NCBI RefSeq assembly: GCF_000430805.1
Contig: NZ_AUMS01000004.1
Span: 124,001 to 188,000, forward strand
Origin: Chitinilyticum aquatile DSM 21506
GTDB taxonomy: Bacteria; Pseudomonadota; Gammaproteobacteria; Burkholderiales; Chitinibacteraceae
Direction: 5' to 3'
DNA length: 64,000 bases
The notes under the pieces are model-generated. The model saw only the letters and a list, made by a program, of their open reading frames with translations, made no database searches and was not told the DNA's origin. This document shows positions 43,845-52,923 of the stretch, piece after piece. Both the position numbers and the translations under genes were made by a program. Positions within the stretch are counted from its first letter, which is position 1. Each line of letters begins with the position of its first letter.

Positions 43845-44637
43845 GCCGGCCACCTTCACGCGTTTCAGCGCGTGGCTGCGCGAACAGACCGGCGTGCATC
43901 TGGCGGCCAACAAGCAATCCCTGCTCGAGCACCGCCTGCACAAGCGTCTGGTCGCCCGCGGTGTCGATGACTTCGATACCTATCTGCGCCTGCTGCAGGA
44001 CCCGCATGAACAGCACGAACGCGAGCTGGCCATTGATCTGCTCACCACGCACGAGACCTACTTCTTCCGCGAAAACAAGCATTTCGACTGGCTGCGCCAG
44101 ATGCTGGACAGCCGGCAGTTCGAGCTGCCGCTGCGCATCTGGAGCGCGGCCTGCTCGACCGGTGAAGAAGTCTGGAGCCTGGCCATGCTGTGTGCCGAGC
44201 AGCTCGGGGAACACGCCGACTGGAGCATTCTCGGCAGCGATATCAGCCAGCCCTCATTGCAGGCGGCCACGCGCGGACACTACCGGCTCAGCCGGGCCGA
44301 GGGCATTCCCCAGCCCTACCTCAAGCGCTTCTGCCTCAAGGGCATCGGGCCACAGGAAGGCACGCTGCTGATCGATCCGGTACTGCGCCCGAAAGTCGCG
44401 TTCCAGCAGGTGAACCTGGCCAATAGCCTGCCGGCGCTCGGGCCTTTCCAGGTGATATTCCTGCGCAATGTACTGATCTATTTCGATCTGCCCGGCAAGC
44501 AGCAGATCATCGACCGCATTCTGGGACGGCTCGCGCCCGGTGGCTTTCTGGTGGTCAGCCACTCGGAAAGCCTGCATGGCATTCATAACGGACTGCGCCC
44601 CATCCAGCCCGGTGTCTACTACAAGAAAGAGCGCTAA
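43792..44637 (+). CDS. cheR: Chemoreceptor methyltransferase CheR
   Basis: 281 residues. An N-terminal helical domain ([20 protein letters not shown]) is followed by a SAM-dependent methyltransferase domain with [18 protein letters not shown], and [19 protein letters not shown]. It methylates glutamates of MCPs using SAM. The first ATG overlaps cheW; ATG 43804 is an alternative. Confidence 0.93.
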   Translation: MNLAMTSRIPADQRVTLKPATFTRFSAWLREQTGVHLAANKQSLLEHRLHKRLVARGVDDFDTYLRLLQDPHEQHERELAIDLLTTHETYFFRENKHFDWLRQMLDSRQFELPLRIWSAACSTGEEVWSLAMLCAEQLGEHADWSILGSDISQPSLQAATRGHYRLSRAEGIPQPYLKRFCLKGIGPQEGTLLIDPVLRPKVAFQQVNLANSLPALGPFQVIFLRNVLIYFDLPGKQQIIDRILGRLAPGGFLVVSHSESLHGIHNGLRPIQPGVYYKKER

Positions 44638-44659
44638 GCCGCATGCAAGGAGGACGCAG

Positions 44660-45760
44660 ATGATCAAAGTCATGGTGGTCGACGATTCGGCCGTGGTTCG
44701 CCAGGTCGTCAGTGACATTCTGGGCAGCGCCAGCGGTATCAGCGTGATCGGCGCCGCCAGCGACCCGATCTATGCCCGCGAGAAAATGAACCGCGACTGG
44801 CCCGATGTTGTCGTGCTCGACGTGGAAATGCCGCGCATGGACGGCATTTCCTTCCTCCGGCAGCTGATGAGCGAGCGACCGACGCCGGTCATCATTCTGT
44901 CCACACTCACCACGAAGGGCTCGGCCACCGCCATTGAAGCGCTGCGTGCCGGCGCCGTGCAGGTGCTGGCCAAACCCTCGCTCGGCGTCCGCCAGCAATT
45001 GCAGGATGAAGCCGGCGATCTGGTCGGTGCCGTGCGTGCTGCGGCGCGTGCGCGCGTCGGACTGCTGCGGCCGGCGGCCCTGACAGCGGCAGGCAGCAAT
45101 GGCAGCAGCGAGCATCACGCGCTCAACCGGCCCAAGCTCAGCGCCGATGCGGTCATCGCCCCGCCCAGCGGGTCGGCCATGGTGCAGACCACCGAGCGCA
45201 TCGTGCTGATCGGCACGTCCACCGGCGGCACGCAGGCGCTGGAAGCCGTGCTGACACGCCTCTCGCGCACCTGCCCGCCGATCGCCATCGTCCAGCACAT
45301 GCCCGAAGCATTTACCGCTTCCTTTGCCAAGCGTCTCAACGAGCTCAGCGAAATCGAAGTCCGCGAAGCCAAACACGGCGACCGCATGGGGCCGGGGCGC
45401 GCGCTGATCGCGCCGGGTGGCAAACACCTGATGATCAGGCGCAGCGGGGCACAGTATCTGGTCGACGTGGTTGACGGCCCGCTGGTCAGCCGGCACCGCC
45501 CCTCGGTCGACGTGCTGTTCCGCTCCGGCGCCAAGTTTGCCGGCCGCAACGCGGTGGGCTTCATCATGACCGGCATGGGCGACGACGGCGCGCGCGGCCT
45601 GAAGGAAATGCACGATGCCGGTGCACGTACCTATGCGCAAGACGAGGAAAGCTGCGTGGTCTTCGGCATGCCCAAGGAAGCAATCAAGCTGGGTGCGGCC
45701 GACGACGTCGTCAGCCTTGCACGCATTCCCGCCATCATCGAACAGATCGGGAGAGGCTGA
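44660..45760 (+). CDS. cheB: Chemotaxis methylesterase/deamidase CheB
   Basis: 366 residues. Receiver domain with Asp54 ([13 protein letters not shown]); linker ~125-180; methylesterase domain with Ser in [15 protein letters not shown], His in [14 protein letters not shown] and Asp in [16 protein letters not shown]. It removes methyl groups from MCPs when phosphorylated by CheA. AAGGAGG precedes the ATG. It is followed by the receiver-EAL gene after only two bases. Confidence 0.94.
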   Translation: MIKVMVVDDSAVVRQVVSDILGSASGISVIGAASDPIYAREKMNRDWPDVVVLDVEMPRMDGISFLRQLMSERPTPVIILSTLTTKGSATAIEALRAGAVQVLAKPSLGVRQQLQDEAGDLVGAVRAAARARVGLLRPAALTAAGSNGSSEHHALNRPKLSADAVIAPPSGSAMVQTTERIVLIGTSTGGTQALEAVLTRLSRTCPPIAIVQHMPEAFTASFAKRLNELSEIEVREAKHGDRMGPGRALIAPGGKHLMIRRSGAQYLVDVVDGPLVSRHRPSVDVLFRSGAKFAGRNAVGFIMTGMGDDGARGLKEMHDAGARTYAQDEESCVVFGMPKEAIKLGAADDVVSLARIPAIIEQIGRG

Positions 45761-45762
45761 CC

Positions 45763-47004
45763 ATGCATGCCGGAGCACTGCACTGCAAGGTCTACATCGT
45801 CGACGACTCTTCCGTCCAGCGGGCGCACGCCGCCAGCCTGTGCCAGGAGCTGGGACTGGACGTGATCGCACTCGCCAGCGACGGGCTGGAAGCACTGCTG
45901 GCCCTCAAGAGCGGCGCGGTCAAACCGGATCTGCTGCTGCTGGATCTGGAAATGCCGGGGCTCGACGGCATCGGCCTGCTGCATGAACTGGTGCGCCTGA
46001 AGCTGCCGATGCGCGTGGTCGTGATGAGCACGCGGGAAAATCCGCTGCTGGCCGCCGTCGAGCAGATGGGCAAGGAAAGCGCGCTGCAAATCCTCGCCGC
46101 GCTGCAAAAACCCGTCAGCGCCAGGCGCCTGCAGGAAGTGCTCGAAGCCCGGGCGGTGGCGCCGGCTACCGAAGAAATCCGGCCGGACTTCAGTGCCGCC
46201 GAATTCAGCGCGGCGCTGGCCGGCGGGCAGATCCGGATGCGCTACCTGCCACGCGTACACCTCGGCAACGGCCTGATCCAGGGGCTCGACGTCCAGCCCT
46301 GCTGGCAGCACCCCGAGCACGGACTGCTGCTGGCACGCCAGTTCATGCCCCTCCTGCCGGACAGCATCCGCGACGACGATCTCTACCGTTTCCTGCTCGA
46401 TACGGTTCTGCAGCGTGCCCAGCACTGGCTGCAGCGCGGACTGAAACTCGGCATCGTTCTGCGCCTGCCTGCCCGCCTGTTCCGGCAGCGCCTCTTTGCC
46501 AATCTGCTGCAGGAAAGGCTGGAGCAATTCGGCCTGCACCCGGAAATGCTCATCATCAAGCTCAAGGACTGGGACCCGGCACAGGATGGCGCGAGCATTG
46601 CCGGCATTCTCGGACAACTGCGGCTGATGGGCTTTGGCATCGCCATCAGTGATCGTGGCAACGGCTTTGCGTGGCTGGACGAACTCGGCAGTGTGCCCTT
46701 CAACGAATTCCATCTCGACGAAGCCTTCCTGCTGCGCGCCGATTCGCGCGCGCTGACGCGCATCATCCTGGAAAGCATGATCCAGCTCGCGCACCGGCTG
46801 GAGCTGAAAACGCTGGGGCCGGGTCTGGCCACACCGGAGCGCTGGCAGCAGCTGCTCGCGCTGGGCTGCGATTACGCCACCGGCCCGCTGATCAGCCCGC
46901 TGCTCGATGGCGATGATGTGGTTGGCTGGATGCGCGAAAACAGCGAACGCCTGCGGCATCTGGCACAGGAGGCCAAACACGGCAGCCATGTCCCGGCAGG
47001 CTAA
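45763..47004 (+). CDS. Receiver domain fused to a degenerate EAL domain
   Basis: 413 residues. N-terminal receiver ~8-120 (YIVDDSSVQRAHAA, LLLLDLEMPGLDGIGLL). The C-terminal EAL-type domain spans ~150-395, but the signature EAL is LDV (GLDVQPCWQHPEHGLLLA) and the metal site DDFG is SDRG (GIAISDRGNGFAWLDEL). It is therefore probably not a c-di-GMP phosphodiesterase, but a c-di-GMP or protein-binding output under CheA control. Translationally coupled to cheB. It is the last gene of the first che operon block. Confidence 0.88.
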   Translation: MHAGALHCKVYIVDDSSVQRAHAASLCQELGLDVIALASDGLEALLALKSGAVKPDLLLLDLEMPGLDGIGLLHELVRLKLPMRVVVMSTRENPLLAAVEQMGKESALQILAALQKPVSARRLQEVLEARAVAPATEEIRPDFSAAEFSAALAGGQIRMRYLPRVHLGNGLIQGLDVQPCWQHPEHGLLLARQFMPLLPDSIRDDDLYRFLLDTVLQRAQHWLQRGLKLGIVLRLPARLFRQRLFANLLQERLEQFGLHPEMLIIKLKDWDPAQDGASIAGILGQLRLMGFGIAISDRGNGFAWLDELGSVPFNEFHLDEAFLLRADSRALTRIILESMIQLAHRLELKTLGPGLATPERWQQLLALGCDYATGPLISPLLDGDDVVGWMRENSERLRHLAQEAKHGSHVPAG

Positions 47005-47035
47005 CGGAGGCAGTTATTATTCTTTATACATGGCA

Positions 47036-47084
47036 ATGTATATACACAAAGCCATTCACAGTAAATGGCTACAGATCAATACCC
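47036..47084 (+). repeat. 49-bp palindrome family, copy 15
   Basis: ATGTAT variant left end, exact ATACCC, perfect inner arms AGCCATT/AAATGGCT. It begins 31 bp after the receiver-EAL stop. Confidence 0.8.
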
Positions 47085-47266
47085 ATATACATAAGCAACC
47101 GCAAAAAACCGCCTGACAGAAGGTGGCGCGCGAGATTCTGCTCACATCGAGAGTCGGACGACATTCACGCAATCTTCGAGTAATTGAGCTTGGCATTTAA
47201 CTGACCCGCTTCTAGATTTGTATATCAGAAGTACCTAATAAAACCGGATGAAAGGGAGTTCCTGCG
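47085..47266. other. Leader of the second MCP gene
   Basis: About 180 bp, A/T-rich near 47180-47240, with GGGAG ten bases ahead of ATG 47267. It presumably holds a promoter, but no hexamer pair is convincing. Confidence 0.4.
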
Positions 47267-48898
47267 ATGTCGTGGTTTACCAATTTGCGCCTGGTCACCA
47301 AGCTGACCATTACCTTTTTGCTCGTAGCCACGGTCGCCCTGATCATTGGCGGCATGGGTGTCATCAACATCAAGAAAGTCGACGACATGATGTCCAGCAT
47401 GTATGCCGACCGGCTGGTTCCGATCCGTGATCTCAGCGAAATCGAAAGCAACACAATCACCCATTACCGCCGAATCTATGTTGCACTGGCCTATAACGAC
47501 AGCACAAAAACTGTCGACCTGCTCAACCAGAATGCCAAAACCGAGCAGGAAATCGATGATCTGTTCAAGACTTACCGCAACACGCAACTGGTTGCCGAAG
47601 AAGAGCGCCTGATTGCCGAATATGACAAACAAATGCCGGTGTATCGCGCAGCGGCTAAAAAAGTGCTGGACACACTCAACAGTGGCCAGGCATCCGAAGC
47701 CCTGAATATCAACAACAGCGAACTGCGCCCGGCTTATGAAGCCCTGTCAACCACCATCAACCAGCTCATCAAGGTCAACTCTGACACGGCTGACAAGGTC
47801 AACAAGGAATCGACGGTCATTGCCAACCAGATCAGCACCCTGATGATCGGCCTGATGATCGGCGGCTTTGTGCTGGCGATGGTGATCGGCCTGCTCATTA
47901 CCCGCATGATCATGCGCCAGGTCGGCGGCGAACCCGGCGATGCCGTTACCATCCTGCAGCGCGTGGCCGAAGGCGACCTGACCGTTGATGTCAAGCTGCG
48001 CGCCGGCGACACCTCGTCGATGCTCTTCAGCCTGAAACAGATGATCGACAAGCTCACCAGCGTCATTACCGATGTTTCCAGTTCGGCCAACGCGCTGGCC
48101 TCCGCTTCCGAAGAGGTCAGCGCCTCGGCGCAGGCGCTCAGCCAGAATGCGTCGGAACAGGCCGCCAATGTCGAGGAAACCAGCGCGGCCGTCGAGGAAA
48201 TCACCTCGACCGTTTCGCAGAATGCCGAAAACGCCCGCATCACCGACAGCATGGCCAGCAAATCGGCCAGCGATGCCAACGAGGGCGGACAGGCCGTGCG
48301 CGAAACCGTGCAGGCCATGCGCCAGATCGCCGGCAAGATCGGCATCATCGACGACATCGCCTATCAAACCAACCTGCTGGCCCTGAACGCCGCCATTGAA
48401 GCGGCCCGGGCCGGCGAACACGGCAAGGGTTTTGCCGTGGTGGCCGCCGAAGTGCGCAAGCTGGCCGAACGCAGCCAGGTCGCCGCGCAGGAAATCAGCT
48501 CGGTGGCCAGCAATAGCGTGGTGATGGCCGAAAGCGCTGGCTCGCTGCTGGACCAGATGGTTCCGGCCATCCGCAAGACAGCCGATCTGGTGCAGGAAAT
48601 CTCGGCGGCATCGCGCGAACAGAGCGGCGGCCTTGACCAGATCAATACCGCCGTCAGCCAGCTGGCGCAAACCACGCAGATGAACGCCTCGTCTTCCGAG
48701 GAGCTGTCATCCACCGCCGAGGAAATGAGCGCCCAGGCGATCCAGCTGCAGGAAATGGTGAGTTTCTTCCGGGTGAGCGAGAATCCGCAACGCGGTGGCG
48801 GACGCCGCCCTGCGGCAGCCGCCAGCGTGAAACGCGGCGGACGGGGCGGCAATAGCAGTAACGACATGCCGGAAGACTCTTCCTTTACCCGCTTCTGA
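47267..48898 (+). CDS. Methyl-accepting chemotaxis protein (4HB sensor, HAMP)
   Basis: 543 residues. TM1 ~11-32; periplasmic helical sensor ~33-190 ([20 protein letters not shown]); TM2 ~191-212; HAMP with [17 protein letters not shown]; signalling domain with tip [20 protein letters not shown] and [20 protein letters not shown]. The C-terminal tail is Gly/Arg-rich and ends [11 protein letters not shown]. The four-helix sensor of this type often detects organic acids or amino acids; the ligand is unknown. It forms a transcription unit with the following cheW (10 bp gap). Confidence 0.93.
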   Translation: MSWFTNLRLVTKLTITFLLVATVALIIGGMGVINIKKVDDMMSSMYADRLVPIRDLSEIESNTITHYRRIYVALAYNDSTKTVDLLNQNAKTEQEIDDLFKTYRNTQLVAEEERLIAEYDKQMPVYRAAAKKVLDTLNSGQASEALNINNSELRPAYEALSTTINQLIKVNSDTADKVNKESTVIANQISTLMIGLMIGGFVLAMVIGLLITRMIMRQVGGEPGDAVTILQRVAEGDLTVDVKLRAGDTSSMLFSLKQMIDKLTSVITDVSSSANALASASEEVSASAQALSQNASEQAANVEETSAAVEEITSTVSQNAENARITDSMASKSASDANEGGQAVRETVQAMRQIAGKIGIIDDIAYQTNLLALNAAIEAARAGEHGKGFAVVAAEVRKLAERSQVAAQEISSVASNSVVMAESAGSLLDQMVPAIRKTADLVQEISAASREQSGGLDQINTAVSQLAQTTQMNASSSEELSSTAEEMSAQAIQLQEMVSFFRVSENPQRGGGRRPAAAASVKRGGRGGNSSNDMPEDSSFTRF

Positions 48899-48908
48899 GG
48901 AGCGGGCC

Positions 48909-49454
48909 ATGGCGAAAATCGATACTCTTGGCAGCCCGCTTGCCGCCAGTGCGGCAATCCGGGCACCCCGCCAGTTTCTGACCTTCCGGCTGGAGCAGGA
49001 ACTGTTTGCCATTCCGATCGGCAACATCCGCGAAATCATCGAATTCAGCAGCATCACTGAAATTCCGATGATGCCGCCTTTCCTGCGCGGGGTAATCAAT
49101 CTGCGCGGCGCGGTTGTCCCGGTCATCGATCTGTCGGCCCGCTTCGGCCGGGCACCGACCAGCATCGGCAAGCGCACCTGCATCGTCATTGTCGAGCTGG
49201 AGCAGGACGAGCAGGTGCATGCTCTCGGCATCATGGTCGATGCGGTCAACGAGGTGCTGGATGTCGAAGACAGCCAGATCGAAGCCGCGCCGAATTTCGG
49301 CGCCAAGCTGCGTGCCGACTTCATCGAAGGGATGATCAACATTGCCGAGCGCTTCGTGATTGCGCTCAATATCCGACAGGTACTCTCGGTCGAGGAGATG
49401 GCCGAACTGATCTGCCTCGTGAATCAGGAACCGCAGGGCGAAACCGTCGGCTGA
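48909..49454 (+). CDS. cheW: CheW coupling protein (2)
   Basis: 181 residues: QFLTFRLEQELFAIPIGNIR, IPMMPPFLRGVINLRGAVVP, VIDLSARFGRAP. Paralogue of the CheW at 43266-43844. Its position next to an MCP suggests that it adapts this receptor to the shared CheA. TGAGGAG precedes the start. Confidence 0.93.
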   Translation: MAKIDTLGSPLAASAAIRAPRQFLTFRLEQELFAIPIGNIREIIEFSSITEIPMMPPFLRGVINLRGAVVPVIDLSARFGRAPTSIGKRTCIVIVELEQDEQVHALGIMVDAVNEVLDVEDSQIEAAPNFGAKLRADFIEGMINIAERFVIALNIRQVLSVEEMAELICLVNQEPQGETVG

Positions 49455-49472
49455 ACGACATCCGCCCCGGCT

Positions 49473-49958
49473 TCAGCGGGGCGGATTCTGCAGTTGCTGC
49501 CGCACATAATCGAAGACCTGCTCTTCGTCGATGCGGCCGGCGACGTCTGCCACCATACCCAGATCAACGCCCATGCGCGCCGCAAGGCGTGCCGCTGCAC
49601 GCGTCACCACGAACTCGTCGGCGGCAACCGGGGCGGGTCTTGCCGGCGGCAGCTGGCAGGCCGGAGCGAACACCACGTCATCCACCTGCAGCGGATACAG
49701 CTGGGTATCGGCCTCGGCGATCTCCATCATCAGCAGCAAGTCACCCGCATGCACGGCGTCGCCGACGCTGACCATGATCTGCCCGACCTGCCCGGCATCC
49801 GGCGCCTGGATCAGCACCTCTTCGCCGGCACACAGCAGATGGACCAGCGCCGCATTGGCCGCGACGTCATGTCCGCTCTGCGGGCCGATGCGCAGAACCA
49901 GCGCAGGCTCGTCCAGTTGCGGGGCACAGATCAGATGTGTAGTGGTGCCGGGGTTCAT
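49473..49958 (-). CDS. Lipoyl-like plus E3-binding-like small protein
   Basis: 161 residues. Residues ~45-90 (EEVLIQAPDAGQVGQIMVSV, GDAVHAGDLLLMMEIAEADT) look like a biotinyl/lipoyl hammerhead, but the lysine that would be modified is missing (EIAEAD where DKA/MKM is expected). Residues ~120-158 (VTRAAARLAARMGVDLGMVA, GRIDEEQVFDYVRQQL) resemble the peripheral subunit-binding domain of 2-oxoacid dehydrogenase E2 proteins. There is no acyltransferase domain. A regulatory or scaffold role is inference. ATG 49958 is used; a TTG 21 bp upstream is possible. Divergent from the MaoC-Pta gene. Confidence 0.6.
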   Translation of the reverse strand: MNPGTTTHLICAPQLDEPALVLRIGPQSGHDVAANAALVHLLCAGEEVLIQAPDAGQVGQIMVSVGDAVHAGDLLLMMEIAEADTQLYPLQVDDVVFAPACQLPPARPAPVAADEFVVTRAAARLAARMGVDLGMVADVAGRIDEEQVFDYVRQQLQNPPR

Positions 49959-50072
49959 TTGTGCATTATTCACGGGCAAGCTTTGATATTGACCAAGGTG
50001 CAGCCTGGTTACGCCTTTATCATACCGGACATGCGCTTAACCCGCGCAGGGGTGGATGCTGTCATTGTTATA

Positions 50073-50100
50073 TTGCGGTGCAACATTGCACTGCTATGAT
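50073..50100 (+). promoter_or_regulatory. Promoter with palindrome in the spacer
   Basis: TTGCGG, a 16-bp spacer and TATGAT. The spacer holds GTGCAA-CA-TTGCAC (50079-50092), a perfect 6-2-6 inverted repeat that would put a repressor between -35 and -10. It lies 65 bp before the MaoC-Pta start. Confidence 0.6.
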
Positions 50101-50165
50101 GGGGACATCATTCAACCACTCCCGGCATCAGCCTTTGATGGCTCGGCGGGGCTTCTGGAGCTGTC

Positions 50166-51521
50166 ATGGCGATCGAAAACATTGAAAACGTCCTGTTTGA
50201 CGATATCGCACCCGGTATGCGCTATCAGCGCACGCACGTCGTTACCGGCAACGATTTCGCCCTGTTCGCCATGCTGGGCGGCCGGCAGGATGAGGAAGGC
50301 CGCGATCGCGTTCCCGCCGTGGGCGCCTTCATTGCCCTGACTTCTTCGACCGTCAATTTCTTCCCCGGCAATGGCTCCATCCTCTCCAGCCATGCACTGA
50401 AGTCACACGGCTGGATCGAGGAAGGCGATGTGCTGAACATCGAACTGTTCGTGCAGGAAAAGCGCCCGGCCACGAAAGAAGTGGTCATGGAAGGCCACTG
50501 TACCAATCAGCGCGGCGAAGTCCTGATGAATGGCCCGATCGTGGTCATCGCACCGGTCGAAAAACGTGTATCGGTGCAGAGCGAACCACCACAACTCACG
50601 CTGCGCCAGCACCGCGTGTTTGCCGAATTGCAGAACAAGGCAGCTCAGCTGTCACCGATTCCCACGGCGGTCATCCATCCCTGCGACCGTGAATCACTGC
50701 TGGGCGCCATTGATGCCGCCGAAGCCGGCCTCATCATTCCCATTCTCGTCGGCCCGGAAGCCAAGATTCGCGCCGTTGCCGAGAAAGAAGGCATAGCGCT
50801 GGCCAATTACCGCATCGTGCACACCGAGCACAGCGTTGCCGCTGCCGAAAAGGCCGTGGAACTCGCGCGTACCGGTGAGGCGGAAGCACTGATGAAAGGC
50901 TCGCTGCACACCGATGAAATGATGCGTGCCGTCATGGCATCCGGCACGGGTCTGCGCGCCGGCCGCCGCCTGTCCCACGTGTTCGTGATGGACGTGCCGG
51001 CTTACGAGCGCCCGCTGCTGGTGACCGATGCCGCGATCAATATCGCACCGACACTGGAAGACAAGATCGACATTACGCAGAATGCGATCAATCTGGCGCA
51101 TGTGCTCGGCAACGAGCTACCCAAGGTCGCCATCCTCTCGGCGGTTGAAACTGTCTATTCGAAGATGCCATCGACGCTGGATGCGGCGCTGCTGTGCAAG
51201 ATGGCCGATCGCGGCCAGATCACCGGTGGCCTGCTCGATGGCCCGCTGGCATTTGACAACGCCATTTCCATGACGGCCGCCAAGGCCAAGAAAATTGTTT
51301 CACCGGTTGCCGGCCAGGCCGACATCCTGGTGGTTCCCGATATCGAGGCTGGCAACATGCTGGCCAAGCAGATGTCCTATTTCGCCGGCGCCGACTCGGC
51401 GGGGATTGTACTGGGGGCAAGGGTTCCCATCGTACTGACCTCGCGTGCGGACGACGCCAAGGTTCGTCTGGCCTCCTGCGCTGTCATGGCGCTGGTGGCC
51501 CATCACAAACGGAGTAAATAA
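50166..51521 (+). CDS. Bifunctional MaoC-like hydratase / phosphate acetyltransferase
   Basis: 451 residues. The N-terminal ~140 residues form a MaoC-type hot-dog domain (FALFAMLGGRQDEEGRDRVP, VNFFPGNGSILSSHAL). The C-terminal ~300 residues are a phosphate acetyl/butyryltransferase (LLGAIDAAEAGLIIPILVGP, ALMKGSLHTDEMMRAVM, GILLGARVPIVLTSRA-like end). Pta interconverts acyl-CoA and acyl phosphate. This fusion is recurrent in proteobacteria and lies three bases before ackA, so the pair completes the acyl-CoA to acyl-phosphate to acid route. Whether the MaoC part is a hydratase or a CoA-binding domain is open. Confidence 0.9.
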   Translation: MAIENIENVLFDDIAPGMRYQRTHVVTGNDFALFAMLGGRQDEEGRDRVPAVGAFIALTSSTVNFFPGNGSILSSHALKSHGWIEEGDVLNIELFVQEKRPATKEVVMEGHCTNQRGEVLMNGPIVVIAPVEKRVSVQSEPPQLTLRQHRVFAELQNKAAQLSPIPTAVIHPCDRESLLGAIDAAEAGLIIPILVGPEAKIRAVAEKEGIALANYRIVHTEHSVAAAEKAVELARTGEAEALMKGSLHTDEMMRAVMASGTGLRAGRRLSHVFVMDVPAYERPLLVTDAAINIAPTLEDKIDITQNAINLAHVLGNELPKVAILSAVETVYSKMPSTLDAALLCKMADRGQITGGLLDGPLAFDNAISMTAAKAKKIVSPVAGQADILVVPDIEAGNMLAKQMSYFAGADSAGIVLGARVPIVLTSRADDAKVRLASCAVMALVAHHKRSK

Positions 51522-51524
51522 TCC

Positions 51525-52727
51525 ATGACCGCCCACCAGAACGACCTGATTCTTGTCATCAACGCCGGTTCCAGCAGCATCAAGTTCTCGCTGTTCGAGA
51601 ACGCGGCCGCTGATCCCGTGCTGCTGTACAAGGGTCTGGCCGAAGGCATCTATGTTGACCCGAAGTTCACCGCGAAAGACGCCGGTGACGCCAAGCTCGT
51701 TTCGTCGGAAAGCATTCCCGGCACGGCCAAGAACCATGATGAAGCCCTGCGCCACATGCTGGCGTGGATCAATGGCGTCATCAACGGCCGCAAGATTGCC
51801 GTGATCGGCCATCGCGTCGTGCATGGTGGCGTGAAATTCTCCAAGCCCGTTGTCGTGACCAATGACGTCATCACCGAGCTGGAAAAGCTGATCCCGCTGG
51901 CGCCGCTGCACGAGCCGCACAACATCACCCCGATCAAGATCCTGCAAGGCCTGCTGCCGGACGTACCGCAGGTCGTCTGCTTCGATACCGCCTTCCACGC
52001 CAACCAGCCGGAACTGAACCAGCTCTACGGCCTGCCGTATGAATTCAGCCAGCAGGAAGGCATCCGTCGCTACGGCTTCCACGGCCTGTCCTACGAGTAC
52101 ATCGCCAGCGTGCTGCCGCAGATTGATGCCAAGGCTGCCGCCGGCAAGACTGTCGTCGCTCACCTGGGTAACGGTTCGTCGATGGCTGCGCTGGAAGCCT
52201 GCCGGGGCATTGCGTCGACCATGGGCTTTACCGCGCTGGAAGGCCTGCCGATGGGTACCCGCACCGGCTCGATTGATGCCGGCGTCGTTCTGCATCTGCT
52301 GAATCACCTGAAGATGGATGCCAAGCAGATTGAAGATCTGCTGTACAAGAAATCCGGTTTGCTGGGCATGTCCGGCATTTCCAGCGACATGCGTGATCTG
52401 GAAGCCTCCGACTCGCCGCGCGCCAAGCTGGCCATCGATTATTTCGTTTCCCGCATCGTACGCGAAACCGGCTCGCTGGCCGCTGCACTGCAAGGCTTTG
52501 ACGCACTGGTATTCACCGCCGGCATCGGCGAAAACGACGCACAGACCCGCGCTGCCGTCTGCGCACAGCTGGGCTGGCTGGGCGTAGCCATCGACCCGGC
52601 TGCCAACGCGGTGCGTTCGGGCGAGCCGCGCCGTATCTCGACGGTAGACAGCAAGGTTGCCGTTTACGTGATTCCGACCAATGAAGAGCTGATGATTGCC
52701 CGCCAGTCCGAAGCCTGCCTCGGCTAA
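51525..52727 (+). CDS. ackA: Acetate kinase
   Basis: 400 residues, the normal length. Signatures LVINAGSSSIKFSLFENA, VAHLGNGSSMAALE, GLPMGTRTGSIDAGV and FTAGIGENDAQTRAA are present. It transfers phosphate between acetyl phosphate and ADP. Co-transcribed with the upstream Pta fusion; a strong terminator follows. Confidence 0.96.
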   Translation: MTAHQNDLILVINAGSSSIKFSLFENAAADPVLLYKGLAEGIYVDPKFTAKDAGDAKLVSSESIPGTAKNHDEALRHMLAWINGVINGRKIAVIGHRVVHGGVKFSKPVVVTNDVITELEKLIPLAPLHEPHNITPIKILQGLLPDVPQVVCFDTAFHANQPELNQLYGLPYEFSQQEGIRRYGFHGLSYEYIASVLPQIDAKAAAGKTVVAHLGNGSSMAALEACRGIASTMGFTALEGLPMGTRTGSIDAGVVLHLLNHLKMDAKQIEDLLYKKSGLLGMSGISSDMRDLEASDSPRAKLAIDYFVSRIVRETGSLAAALQGFDALVFTAGIGENDAQTRAAVCAQLGWLGVAIDPAANAVRSGEPRRISTVDSKVAVYVIPTNEELMIARQSEACLG

Positions 52728-52748
52728 GCCTCTAGCCGCAGCAAACTC

Positions 52749-52773
52749 AAAAGCGCCCTGCGGGGCGCTTTTT
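52749..52773 (+). terminator. Rho-independent terminator of the pta-ackA operon
   Basis: Stem AAAAGCGCCC/GGGCGCTTTT, loop TGCG, then a T-run; starts 21 bp after the ackA stop. Confidence 0.9.
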
Positions 52774-52923
52774 GTTTCTGGCTGGCTGATTTGCCAATGC
52801 CCGTGGAGATAGTTCACTGTCTTTTCCGGACTTTTTCTGTACCATGCAGTAAATATCCCGCAAGTATTCATCGGACTGGATGCCGTTTGCACGTATCGCC
52901 GATCTCTCCAGCAGAGGCCATTC

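Noticed and set aside
49705-49753. GGGTAT followed 49 bp later by CACCC in the lipoyl-like gene
   Set aside because: Inner arms AGCCAT and TGGCT are missing at their positions, so it is treated as chance.
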